DNA of 5,225 nucleotides from Methanobrevibacter sp. (GTDB lineage: Archaea; Methanobacteriota; Methanobacteria; Methanobacteriales; Methanobacteriaceae). Every line of letters starts with the position of its first letter. Position 1 is the stretch's first letter. Location of the stretch: positions 1 through 5,225 of the forward strand of contig WRCI01000115.1 in assembly GCA_009784145.1 (NCBI GenBank), read 5' to 3'. The translations under genes and the position numbers were made by a program. Below the pieces are notes generated by a model, which searched no databases, was not told where the DNA came from, and saw only the letters and a list, made by a program, of their open reading frames with translations. This document shows, piece by piece, positions 1-5,225 of the stretch.

Positions 1-1
1 A

Positions 2-46
2 TTTGTTTTATTTATAGTCATTACTAGTTGTACTGTAGTTTCAGCT
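2..46 (+). other. C-terminal part of a signal peptide
   Basis: The first 15 visible residues (FVLFIVITSCTVVSA) are a hydrophobic core followed by a small-residue cleavage site (VSA before HDGD), as for signal peptidase I. The Met and the basic n-region lie outside the window. An alternative reading is a lipobox-like 'ITSC' with Cys10 as the lipidated residue; see the findings. Confidence 0.7.
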
Positions 47-1582
47 CATGATGGAGATGTCCCACCAGAAATCACAGTTATAAACCCAATAAATAACCGA
101 ACCGTTAGTGGAACTGTTGATCTTGGAGTATCATTAGATCATACTCATACTGGAGTCCCATCTACACTTAATATAACAATCAGGGGTCTAAATGTAAGTT
201 ATGATAAAAAGATTCAACTTTCTCTTTCAAATTTTAATAATGCTAATCAGCGTTGGCAAAGTACTTGGGATACTAGTGATGCTCCAAATGGGAGATATTC
301 TATAAGAGCAGAATGTGCAGATATGTATGGAGTTGGATTTCACACAATTAATGTAACTGTTAACAATCTAAAACAAACTACAAAAGTTGAATTAAGTGAT
401 TTTAAGGCTATAAATAACCAAGATGTCAGTATATTTGCAATTCTTCGAGACTCTAACAATAGAGTACTTGCTGGTAAAACTCTACAATTCAATATTGGAG
501 GTAAAATTTATAGTGCAACAACAGATAATGGAGGAATAGCTAGAATTACTCATAGGGGAACTACTGGAAATTACAATGTTGTTGCTAGGTTTTTAGGAGA
601 TAATGTTCATGATAATTCTGAGAGAACATCAACATTAACTATAGCTGCAAGTGGATCAATTGTGAGAGTAAGTTCAGTTTCTGTTGATAAAGGAAAGGTT
701 GCTCAGTTAAGAGCTACATTAACCAATAGTGCAAACAATCGATCATTGTCTGGTCAAACTGTTAGATTCACAATAAATGGTGTAAATCTAGGATCAAATA
801 CTACAAATAGTAAGGGTGTAGCTATTTATAACTACAGAGTGCCTTTAAATGGAGGAAAATATACTATCTTAGCAAGGTCTAGTGATGGAATTGTTAATTC
901 TGGAACTCTTACAGTTCGCCAATCAAGTATGTTTCTTAGGATAACAACTGATAATGCTTCTCCATTAGTTGGAAATACTATTACACTTTTTTATAGAATA
1001 ATAAATGATGGACCACATACAGGACAAAATACAGTATTTACATATAAACTACCAAAAGGTTTTAAGTTTCTTAGAGCTGTTAAGGATGCTGGAACACATA
1101 CTTTCAATGCAAAAACCAATACTATTACTTGGAGATTATCATCTGCAAAAGTAGGCACTTCTTTATTAAGAGTGACTGTCCAAGTGACTAATTCTGGTCG
1201 TTTTTTATTAAGACCAAAAATCACAACTGATACACATGATAATAGTCTTAAAAATTCTTTATCAAAGATATATCTACGTACTAATGCAGATTTAACTATT
1301 AATAGGGTTAAAAAAACTGGTAATACATATAGGATCACAATAAAAAACACAGGAGGACTTGCCTCACAATCCACCCATTTAAGAATTCATTATAAAGTAG
1401 GCAAAAGGACTTTTTCTAAAACATATCCAGTTAAAATGATAAATCCCAATAAATCAACAACAATCAATGCAAAATTCTTTAAATATTCTACCCACAGAAA
1501 TTTCGTAAAAACAGCACATATTAATCATAACAGAAGAATACAAGAATCTAACTATAAAAACAACATAATACAATTCAAATAG
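2..1582 (+). CDS. Secreted adhesin-like protein with Ig-like, DUF11 and CARDB-type domains (5'-partial)
   Basis: The frame is open from the left edge to the TAG at 1580-1582, giving 526 visible residues, so the true start lies upstream. The ATG at 323 is internal (residue 108) and would cut through an Ig-like domain. Residues 1-15 are the hydrophobic end of a signal peptide, with likely cleavage after VVSA. Next come three beta-rich Ig-like domains (about 20-122, 123-217 and 218-307), a DUF11-type stalk domain (about 310-425, with the typical 'LPKGFKFL' and 'ITWRL' stretches) and a CARDB-like C-terminal domain (about 428-526, ending in 'IQESNYKNNI'). Eight N-glycosylation sequons are visible, for example N32, N57 and N64. 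No C-terminal membrane helix or recognisable cell-wall-binding repeat is seen. The last domain is strongly basic. Such proteins are thought to sit on the surface of Methanobrevibacter and mediate contact with partners or hosts; the ligand here is unknown. The domain calls are by eye. Confidence 0.85.
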   Translation, partial: FVLFIVITSCTVVSAHDGDVPPEITVINPINNRTVSGTVDLGVSLDHTHTGVPSTLNITIRGLNVSYDKKIQLSLSNFNNANQRWQSTWDTSDAPNGRYSIRAECADMYGVGFHTINVTVNNLKQTTKVELSDFKAINNQDVSIFAILRDSNNRVLAGKTLQFNIGGKIYSATTDNGGIARITHRGTTGNYNVVARFLGDNVHDNSERTSTLTIAASGSIVRVSSVSVDKGKVAQLRATLTNSANNRSLSGQTVRFTINGVNLGSNTTNSKGVAIYNYRVPLNGGKYTILARSSDGIVNSGTLTVRQSSMFLRITTDNASPLVGNTITLFYRIINDGPHTGQNTVFTYKLPKGFKFLRAVKDAGTHTFNAKTNTITWRLSSAKVGTSLLRVTVQVTNSGRFLLRPKITTDTHDNSLKNSLSKIYLRTNADLTINRVKKTGNTYRITIKNTGGLASQSTHLRIHYKVGKRTFSKTYPVKMINPNKSTTINAKFFKYSTHRNFVKTAHINHNRRIQESNYKNNIIQFK

Positions 1583-1602
1583 CTAATTAAAATAATGGAT
1601 AA

Positions 1603-1690
1603 GTTTTATTTTTTTAATTTTATTATTTTTTATTTTTATTATTATTTTATTTATTTTTTATCATTATTTTCATTATTTTTTTATATTATT
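1603..1690 (+). terminator. T-rich transcription termination tract of the adhesin-like gene
   Basis: About 20 bases after the adhesin stop codon, the + strand turns into repeated T runs: seven T at 1609-1615, six at 1626-1631 and seven at 1676-1682, with others between. No GC-rich hairpin precedes them. Archaeal RNA polymerase terminates on U-rich RNA, helped by the aCPSF1/FttA factor, so this is a plausible, probably multi-site terminator. The position and composition are seen; the function is inferred. Confidence 0.6.
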
Positions 1691-1700
1691 CTATTTCATT

Positions 1701-1722
1701 GTTTTAAATTTAAATTTAAAAC
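1701..1722. repeat. Perfect 22-bp palindrome
   Basis: The sequence starts GTTTTAAATTT and ends AAATTTAAAAC and equals its own reverse complement over all 22 bases. It is built on TTTAAA units and closed by a G-C pair at each end. A related TTTAAATTTAAAA stretch lies near 1822-1834. It could be a dimeric protein-binding site, or a chance product of low-complexity AT DNA. Confidence 0.6.
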
Positions 1723-1748
1723 TTTTTCTATTTTTATCTTTTATTTTT

Positions 1749-1806
1749 CTATATCTTTCTATATCTTTCTATATTTTTCATATTTTTCATATTTTTCTAT
1801 ATCTTT
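1749..1806. repeat. Degenerate 9-10-bp tandem repeats, T-rich
   Basis: Six head-to-tail units are visible: CTATATCTTT (1749-1758), the same (1759-1768), CTATATTTTT (1769-1778), CATATTTTT twice (1779-1787 and 1788-1796), and CTATATCTTT again (1797-1806). The period is close to one turn of the helix. Replication slippage can produce such arrays, and phased T runs may bend the DNA. Confidence 0.75.
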
Positions 1807-1910
1807 TTTATTTTTAAATAATTTAAATTTAAAATATAATCATCATTCAATATAATTAATTAAAAATTATAATCATAATTTAATAATAGTATAAAAATAT
1901 AATAGTTATA

Positions 1911-1926
1911 AATTACATATATATTA
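1911..1926 (+). promoter_or_regulatory. Candidate TATA box for cdhA
   Basis: The stretch CATATATATT (1916-1925) resembles the archaeal TATA-box consensus and would place transcription start near 1945-1952, giving a leader of roughly 65-70 bases before the TTG start. The whole region is AT-rich, and other TATA-like sites exist, including TTATAAA in each copy of the 21-bp repeat just downstream. The assignment is therefore weak. A promoter somewhere in 1880-1980 is likely; this exact site is a guess. Confidence 0.25.
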
Positions 1927-1932
1927 TCAATA

Positions 1933-1974
1933 ATTATAAACTAATAAAATATTATTATAAACTAATAAAATATT
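1933..1974. repeat. Perfect 21-bp tandem direct repeat (two copies)
   Basis: Positions 1933-1953 and 1954-1974 are identical over 21 bases, each starting ATTATAAACTAATAAAA, and are directly adjacent. The period is two helical turns. They lie 43-84 bases upstream of the cdhA start, in the expected promoter or leader region. Each copy contains a TTATAAA that could act as a TATA element, or the pair could be a two-site operator. Confidence 0.85.
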
Positions 1975-2007
1975 CATAAGTAATAATAAAATGAATAATA
2001 ATATGCT

Positions 2008-2013
2008 GGTGAT
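2008..2013 (+). promoter_or_regulatory. Ribosome-binding site of cdhA (fixes a TTG start)
   Basis: GGTGAT is complementary to the AUCACC near the archaeal 16S rRNA 3' end and lies three bases before the TTG at 2017. The cdhB site has the same hexamer and the same three-base spacing. An in-frame TAA at 1999-2001 excludes any earlier start, and the next in-frame ATG is residue 59, well inside the conserved protein. TTG is therefore the start. Confidence 0.85.
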
Positions 2014-2016
2014 AAT

Positions 2017-4392
2017 TTGGCACCTAATTCAAGTAAATCAAAAGATTTTAAAGATGATTTTTGGAAAGATAAAGATATTAAATTTTCTTTTGGCGAGATT
2101 ATAGAATTTGATTCTCCTGATTTGGAAGATGAAGAAAAATTTATAGGACCTACTCCAAAACCATCTGTTACTGATTTAAGGTCTTGGGATATGAAATTAT
2201 TAGAAAGGTATCCTCCTTTTTATTCTCCATTTTGTGATATGTGTTGTTTATGTACATTTGGAAAATGTGATTTAACTGGGAAGAAAGGTGGATGTGGAAT
2301 TGATATTGAAGCACAACAAGGAAGATTTGTATTGTTAGCTTGCTGTATTGGAGCAGCAGCCCATTCTGCCCATAGTAGACATTTACTTGAATATTTAATT
2401 CACAAAGTTGGTCCAGATTATCCAATTGATTTTGGAAATGCTATTGATATTGAAGCTCCAATTATGAGAACTTTAATTGGAAAAGCTCCAAAAACCTTAG
2501 GAGATATTAGAGAAGCTATGGATTATATGGAAGAGCAAAATCTCCATCTTCTTTCAGCTTGTCATACTGGTCAAGAAGGAAATTATCTCGATTTTGAATC
2601 TAAAGCATTACATGCTGGTTTAATGGATCATATTGGAATGGAAATAGGAGAAATTTCTCAAATAGCTGCATTAGATTTACCAAAAGGAGATTCAGATACT
2701 CCACTTGTAGAACTTGGTATTGGTGTAATTAATAGAGATAAACCTGTTATTCTTTGTATTGGTCATAATGTTGCTCCAGGTGCTGGAATTGTTGATTATT
2801 TAGAGGATGCTGGTCTTGAAGAGACGATAGAACTTTGTGGTATTTGCTGTACTTCTCTTGATATAACTAGATACAGTGATAGAGCTAAAGTTGTAGGACC
2901 TATTTCTAAACAATTAAAGTTCCTTAAAAGTGGAGTAGCTGATGTTGTTGTTGTAGATGAACAATGTATTAGGTCTGATGTTTTAGAAGAAGCTCAAAAA
3001 ACAGGAGCTGCACTTATAGCTACTACTGACAAAATGTGTTTAGGATTAACTGATAGAACAAATGATTCTGTTGATTCTATTGTAAATGATATATTAACAA
3101 AAGAAGGTAATTTAAGTGAAGAAATTAAAGGAGCACTTATTTTAGATCCAGAAAAAGTTGGTGAAGTAGCTACAAAACTTGCATTGAGTTTATCTAAAAC
3201 TAGAAAGTTGCTTAAAAAATTACCTGACATGGAAGAAATCCAAGAAAATGCTAGTAAATGTACAGAATGTCAATGGTGCCAACGTGTTTGTCCAAACAGT
3301 ATTCCAATTATGGAAGCTGTATCATCTGCAGGTAAAGGGAACTTTGAAAAAGCTGAATCTCTATATAATAATGATATTTGTTATACTTGTGGTAGATGTG
3401 AAGAGGAATGTCCAGAAAACATTAAAATAATGGATTTAATGGCTAAAATTGGAGAAAACAATCTTAAAAATCAAAAATTCAATATTCGAGTTGGTAGAGG
3501 ACCAATTACAGATGTTGAGGTAAGACGTGTAGGAGCTCCAATTGTACTTGGTGATATTCCTGGTGTTGTAGCTTTTGTAGGTTGTACTAATTATCCTGAT
3601 GGTTCAGAAGATGTAGCTAAAATGGCTGAAGAATTTTTGAAACGAAACTACATAGTAGTTACTAGTGGATGTGGGGCTATGTCTATTGGTGAGTACAAAG
3701 ATGAGGAAGGAAAAACATTATATGAAAAATATAGTGGCAAATTTGATGCACGAGGGCTTGTTAATGTAGGGTCATGTGTATCTAACTCACATATTCCAGG
3801 TGTAGCTATTAAGATAGCTAATATATTTGCTAAAAAACCACTTGAAGGGAATTTTGAAGTTATAGCTGATTATATTCTTAATCGTGTAGGAGCATGTGGT
3901 GTTGCATGGGGACCTTATTCACAAAAAGCAGCAGCTATTGCAACTGGTGTTAATAGATGGGGCATTCCTGTAATTCTTGGACCACATGGTTCTAAATACA
4001 GAAGATTATATCTAGGGCGTTCTGATAAAAAAGACACCTGGGATTTAAATGATATGAGAAATAATAAAGTGATTAAAGGAGAACCTGCTCCAGAACATTT
4101 ATTATATGCTGCTGAAAATAGGCAAGAAGCTACTGTAGCTATTGCTAAAAATTGTCTTAGACCAACAGATAATAACAAAGGAAGACAAATTAAATTAAAT
4201 CATTATATTGATTTACACAAGAAATATTTTGGTATAATTCCTGAAGATGTTTATAAATATATAAGAAATGAAAAAGACATTCCTATTACTTATAAAAATG
4301 ATGTTAAAGAGATTTTAGAAAGAAATAATTGGCAAGCAAGAGAGTTAGTTATGGATCCATCAATTCTTGATTTTCCACAAAAGAAGGATTGA
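2017..4392 (+). CDS. cdhA: Acetyl-CoA decarbonylase/synthase, CO dehydrogenase alpha subunit CdhA
   Basis: This is the catalytic nickel-iron CO dehydrogenase subunit of the archaeal ACDS complex, which interconverts CO2 and CO with ferredoxin electrons; in an autotroph the CO feeds acetyl-CoA synthesis. The 791 residues match the usual family length. An acidic, Lys-rich N-terminus (1-45) precedes the B/D-cluster cysteines C73, C76, C77, C79, C84 and C93 ('[12 protein letters not shown]'). Likely C-cluster ligands are H250 ('IGHNVAPG'), C277 or C278, C317 ('DEQC'), C523 ('VGCTNY'), C552 ('SGCGAM') and C587 ('GSCVSN'). Two ferredoxin-type CxxCxxCxxxCP motifs (C415-C425 and C455-C465) bind the extra 4Fe-4S clusters that mark archaeal CdhA and are absent from bacterial CooS. 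All key residues are present, so the protein should be active. The TTG start is fixed by its ribosome-binding site. It probably shares a transcript with cdhB downstream. Confidence 0.97.
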   Translation: MAPNSSKSKDFKDDFWKDKDIKFSFGEIIEFDSPDLEDEEKFIGPTPKPSVTDLRSWDMKLLERYPPFYSPFCDMCCLCTFGKCDLTGKKGGCGIDIEAQQGRFVLLACCIGAAAHSAHSRHLLEYLIHKVGPDYPIDFGNAIDIEAPIMRTLIGKAPKTLGDIREAMDYMEEQNLHLLSACHTGQEGNYLDFESKALHAGLMDHIGMEIGEISQIAALDLPKGDSDTPLVELGIGVINRDKPVILCIGHNVAPGAGIVDYLEDAGLEETIELCGICCTSLDITRYSDRAKVVGPISKQLKFLKSGVADVVVVDEQCIRSDVLEEAQKTGAALIATTDKMCLGLTDRTNDSVDSIVNDILTKEGNLSEEIKGALILDPEKVGEVATKLALSLSKTRKLLKKLPDMEEIQENASKCTECQWCQRVCPNSIPIMEAVSSAGKGNFEKAESLYNNDICYTCGRCEEECPENIKIMDLMAKIGENNLKNQKFNIRVGRGPITDVEVRRVGAPIVLGDIPGVVAFVGCTNYPDGSEDVAKMAEEFLKRNYIVVTSGCGAMSIGEYKDEEGKTLYEKYSGKFDARGLVNVGSCVSNSHIPGVAIKIANIFAKKPLEGNFEVIADYILNRVGACGVAWGPYSQKAAAIATGVNRWGIPVILGPHGSKYRRLYLGRSDKKDTWDLNDMRNNKVIKGEPAPEHLLYAAENRQEATVAIAKNCLRPTDNNKGRQIKLNHYIDLHKKYFGIIPEDVYKYIRNEKDIPITYKNDVKEILERNNWQARELVMDPSILDFPQKKD
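3259..3414 (+). other. Two ferredoxin-type 4Fe-4S cluster motifs in CdhA
   Basis: Codons 415-466 encode two CxxCxxCxxxCP motifs: C415, C418, C421, C425 and C455, C458, C461, C465. These would hold the two extra 4Fe-4S clusters (E and F) known from the Methanosarcina CdhA structure, extending the electron path between the ferredoxin and the buried Ni-Fe site. Both motifs are intact. Confidence 0.9.
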
Positions 4393-4510
4393 AAAGAATA
4401 TAGTTAGAAATAATAGGGTTTAGAAGAATATAGTTAGAAATAATAGGGTTTAGAAGAATATAGTTAGAAATAATAGGGTTTAAAAGAATATAGTTGAAAA
4501 TAATTGGATT
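4391..4510. repeat. Four tandem 30-bp repeats between cdhA and cdhB
   Basis: The copies are 4391-4420, 4421-4450, 4451-4480 and 4481-4510. Copies 2 and 3 are identical over 30 bases (starting TAGAAGAATATAGTTAG, ending ATAGGGTT), copy 1 differs at two positions and copy 4 at five. The first copy begins on the last two bases of the cdhA stop codon. All three + frames contain stops in every unit, so it is not a + strand coding extension. No hairpin or T run suggests a terminator, so readthrough into cdhB is plausible. The array makes up 118 of the 156 spacer bases. Confidence 0.95.
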
Positions 4511-4548
4511 GAGGTAAATTTAAAAGTATAATATATAAAGGTGATTAA
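4511..4548 (+). promoter_or_regulatory. cdhB leader after the repeats
   Basis: These 38 bases join the 30-bp array to the cdhB start. They contain a TATA-like stretch (GTATAATATATAAA, about 4526-4539), but it lies only some ten bases from the start codon. A TATA box there would start transcription inside the gene, so it is unlikely to be a normal cdhB promoter. Cotranscription with cdhA is the simpler reading. Confidence 0.4.
4540..4545 (+). promoter_or_regulatory. Ribosome-binding site of cdhB
   Basis: GGTGAT lies three bases before the ATG at 4549, the same motif and spacing as at cdhA. An in-frame TAA occupies the three bases between (4546-4548), so this ATG is the first possible start. 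Confidence 0.9.
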
Positions 4549-5061
4549 ATGAATGACAGAGTTATTCCCTGGCAACCAACTGTTATAGCTGGACCAAAAC
4601 AAGGATTACTTGTTACTCCTGAAACAGCTAAATTAATGCTTGAAAAAGCTAAACGTCCTTTATTTGTAGTTGGTCCTTCTGGGAAAAATGAACCTCTTAT
4701 GAGTCATGTTATAGATATAGCTGAAACTTGGAATCTACCTATAGTTACAACAGCTGATGCTTTTAAATCATTTCATGAAAATGGAATTAAAACAGATTCT
4801 TATGGAATTGTTGAAATAACTAACTTATTAAAGGATCCAGAATGGAAAGGAGTAAAAGGTGAAGGACAACATGATTTAGTTGTCTTTGTAGGAGTTATTT
4901 ATTATATTGCATCTCAAGGGCTTTCTACATTAAAACACTTTGCACCACATCTTAAAACCCTAACAATATGTAAATTTTTCCATTCAAATGCTGATGCATC
5001 TTTTCCTAATATGAATGATAAAGAATGGAATAGCTATTTAGAAAAAATGAAAACAAGGTGA
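4549..5061 (+). CDS. cdhB: Acetyl-CoA decarbonylase/synthase, CO dehydrogenase epsilon subunit CdhB
   Basis: CdhB is the small non-catalytic partner of CdhA in the alpha2-epsilon2 CO dehydrogenase component of ACDS. It stabilises the dimer and has been proposed to help in electron transfer; its fold resembles a nucleotide-binding (DHS-like) domain. The 170 residues are the normal family length. Recognisable parts are the N-terminal '[18 protein letters not shown]', the '[10 protein letters not shown]' strand-loop near residues 36-45, a central '[18 protein letters not shown]' segment (about 109-126) and the C-terminal '[18 protein letters not shown]' stretch (about 137-154), which is strongly conserved in the family. 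It contains only one Cys (in 'TICKFF'), so it binds no iron-sulfur cluster itself. It follows cdhA by 156 bases, mostly tandem repeats. The usual next gene, cdhC, is not within the 164 bases that follow. Confidence 0.95.
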   Translation: MNDRVIPWQPTVIAGPKQGLLVTPETAKLMLEKAKRPLFVVGPSGKNEPLMSHVIDIAETWNLPIVTTADAFKSFHENGIKTDSYGIVEITNLLKDPEWKGVKGEGQHDLVVFVGVIYYIASQGLSTLKHFAPHLKTLTICKFFHSNADASFPNMNDKEWNSYLEKMKTR

Positions 5062-5225
5062 TTTTACAAATTATATTTAATTGGGTATTATTATAATTAT
5101 TATATTTTAATTTAGTATATTTATAATTATTATATTCTAATTTAATATATTTATAATTATTATATTCTAATTTAATGTTATTATAAATCTTATATTTATA
5201 AATAATATAATATAATTTAGTATTA
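5062..5225. other. AT-rich region downstream of cdhB, no gene seen
   Basis: From the cdhB stop codon to the window edge the DNA is almost pure A/T, with no open frame that has a ribosome-binding site. Most of it is a 30-bp tandem array, listed separately. No long T run marks a clear terminator, so whether the transcript ends here or continues to a gene beyond the edge cannot be told. Confidence 0.7.
5091..5180. repeat. Three tandem 30-bp repeats downstream of cdhB
   Basis: The copies are 5091-5120, 5121-5150 and 5151-5180, each starting TTATAATTATTATATT. Copies 1 and 2 differ at two positions, copies 2 and 3 at three, all in the last few bases. A decayed fourth copy (5181-5210, about 22 of 30 matching) and a decayed copy upstream (about 5066-5090) are recognisable. 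The period equals that of the array before cdhB, but the sequence is different. Confidence 0.9.

Larger units (their letters stand above)
1583..2016. other. Long, extremely AT-rich intergenic region
   Basis: These 434 bases separate the adhesin-like gene from cdhA. G and C are rare, far below the flanking genes. About 1603-1820 is T-rich on the + strand, while about 1850-2000 is mixed A/T. It holds a probable terminator tract, a palindrome, 10-bp repeats, a 21-bp direct repeat and the presumed cdhA promoter, listed separately. The open frame at 1595-1855 would encode an almost pure Phe/Tyr/Ile/Leu/Ser peptide and has no ribosome-binding site, so I do not call a gene. No tRNA or structured RNA was recognised. 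Confidence 0.8.

Noticed and set aside
991..1374. Minus-strand frame of 127 codons within the adhesin-like gene
   Set aside because: It is the antisense shadow of a well-supported coding region, with no ribosome-binding site or recognisable domain.
1595..1855. Open frame of 86 codons in the AT-rich gap
   Set aside because: It encodes nearly only Phe, Tyr, Ile, Leu and Ser, as any T-rich sequence would, has no GGTGAT-like site before the ATG and overlaps the tandem repeats and terminator tract.
1991..2098. ATG codons at 1991 and 2003 just before cdhA, opening a short frame that overlaps its start
   Set aside because: They are in a different frame from cdhA, lack a ribosome-binding site, and the frame ends after about 35 codons with no protein-like features.
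4393..4510. Minus-strand open frame through the 30-bp array giving a 10-residue peptide repeat (NPIISNYILL-like)
   Set aside because: The frame is open only because 30 is a multiple of three; no start codon with a ribosome-binding site precedes it.
4391..4510. Possible CRISPR array or telomere-like repeat (AGGGTTTAG in each unit)
   Set aside because: The units are directly adjacent with no unique spacers and no cas genes nearby, and the telomere-like heptamer occurs only once per 30 bp, so both resemblances are superficial.
4391..5180. Homology between the two 30-bp arrays in inverted orientation (shared AGAATATA)
   Set aside because: Beyond that octamer the match falls to a level expected by chance in AT-rich DNA; only the period is shared.

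Overview
The window looks like a piece of a very AT-rich methanogenic archaeon, most likely Methanobrevibacter (Methanobacteriales). Three things point that way. It carries the archaeal-type acetyl-CoA decarbonylase/synthase subunits CdhA and CdhB. It carries a secreted adhesin-like protein built from Ig-like, DUF11 and CARDB-type domains, a protein class greatly expanded in Methanobrevibacter. Both cdh genes have a GGTGAT ribosome-binding site, complementary to the archaeal 16S rRNA 3' end. Species cannot be fixed from the sequence alone.

Layout, all genes on the + strand: (1) positions 2-1582, the 3' part of an adhesin-like gene that enters from the left edge; (2) 1583-2016, a 434-bp non-coding gap of extreme AT content, with a T-rich terminator-like tract, a 22-bp perfect palindrome, 10-bp repeats, a 21-bp direct repeat and the presumed cdhA promoter; (3) 2017-4392, complete cdhA with a TTG start; (4) 4393-4548, a spacer mostly filled by four tandem 30-bp repeats; (5) 4549-5061, complete cdhB; (6) 5062-5225, AT-rich DNA with a second, different tandem array, also of 30-bp period.

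CdhA and CdhB together form the alpha2-epsilon2 carbon monoxide dehydrogenase part of the ACDS complex. In a hydrogenotrophic methanogen it reduces CO2 to CO, which the other subunits (CdhC, CdhD, CdhE, not in the window) join with a methyl group and CoA to make acetyl-CoA for biosynthesis. The adhesin-like gene is functionally unrelated and is separated from cdhA by the T-rich gap.

I see no mobile element, CRISPR array, tRNA, rRNA or defence gene, and no convincing new multi-gene system. The most unusual signal is the spacer DNA: two unrelated tandem arrays flank cdhB, both with a period of exactly 30 bp, the length wrapped by one archaeal histone dimer. The repeats also sit where tight operon spacing might be expected, and the cdhB stop codon lies inside a perfect but apparently orphaned GGTGAT motif.
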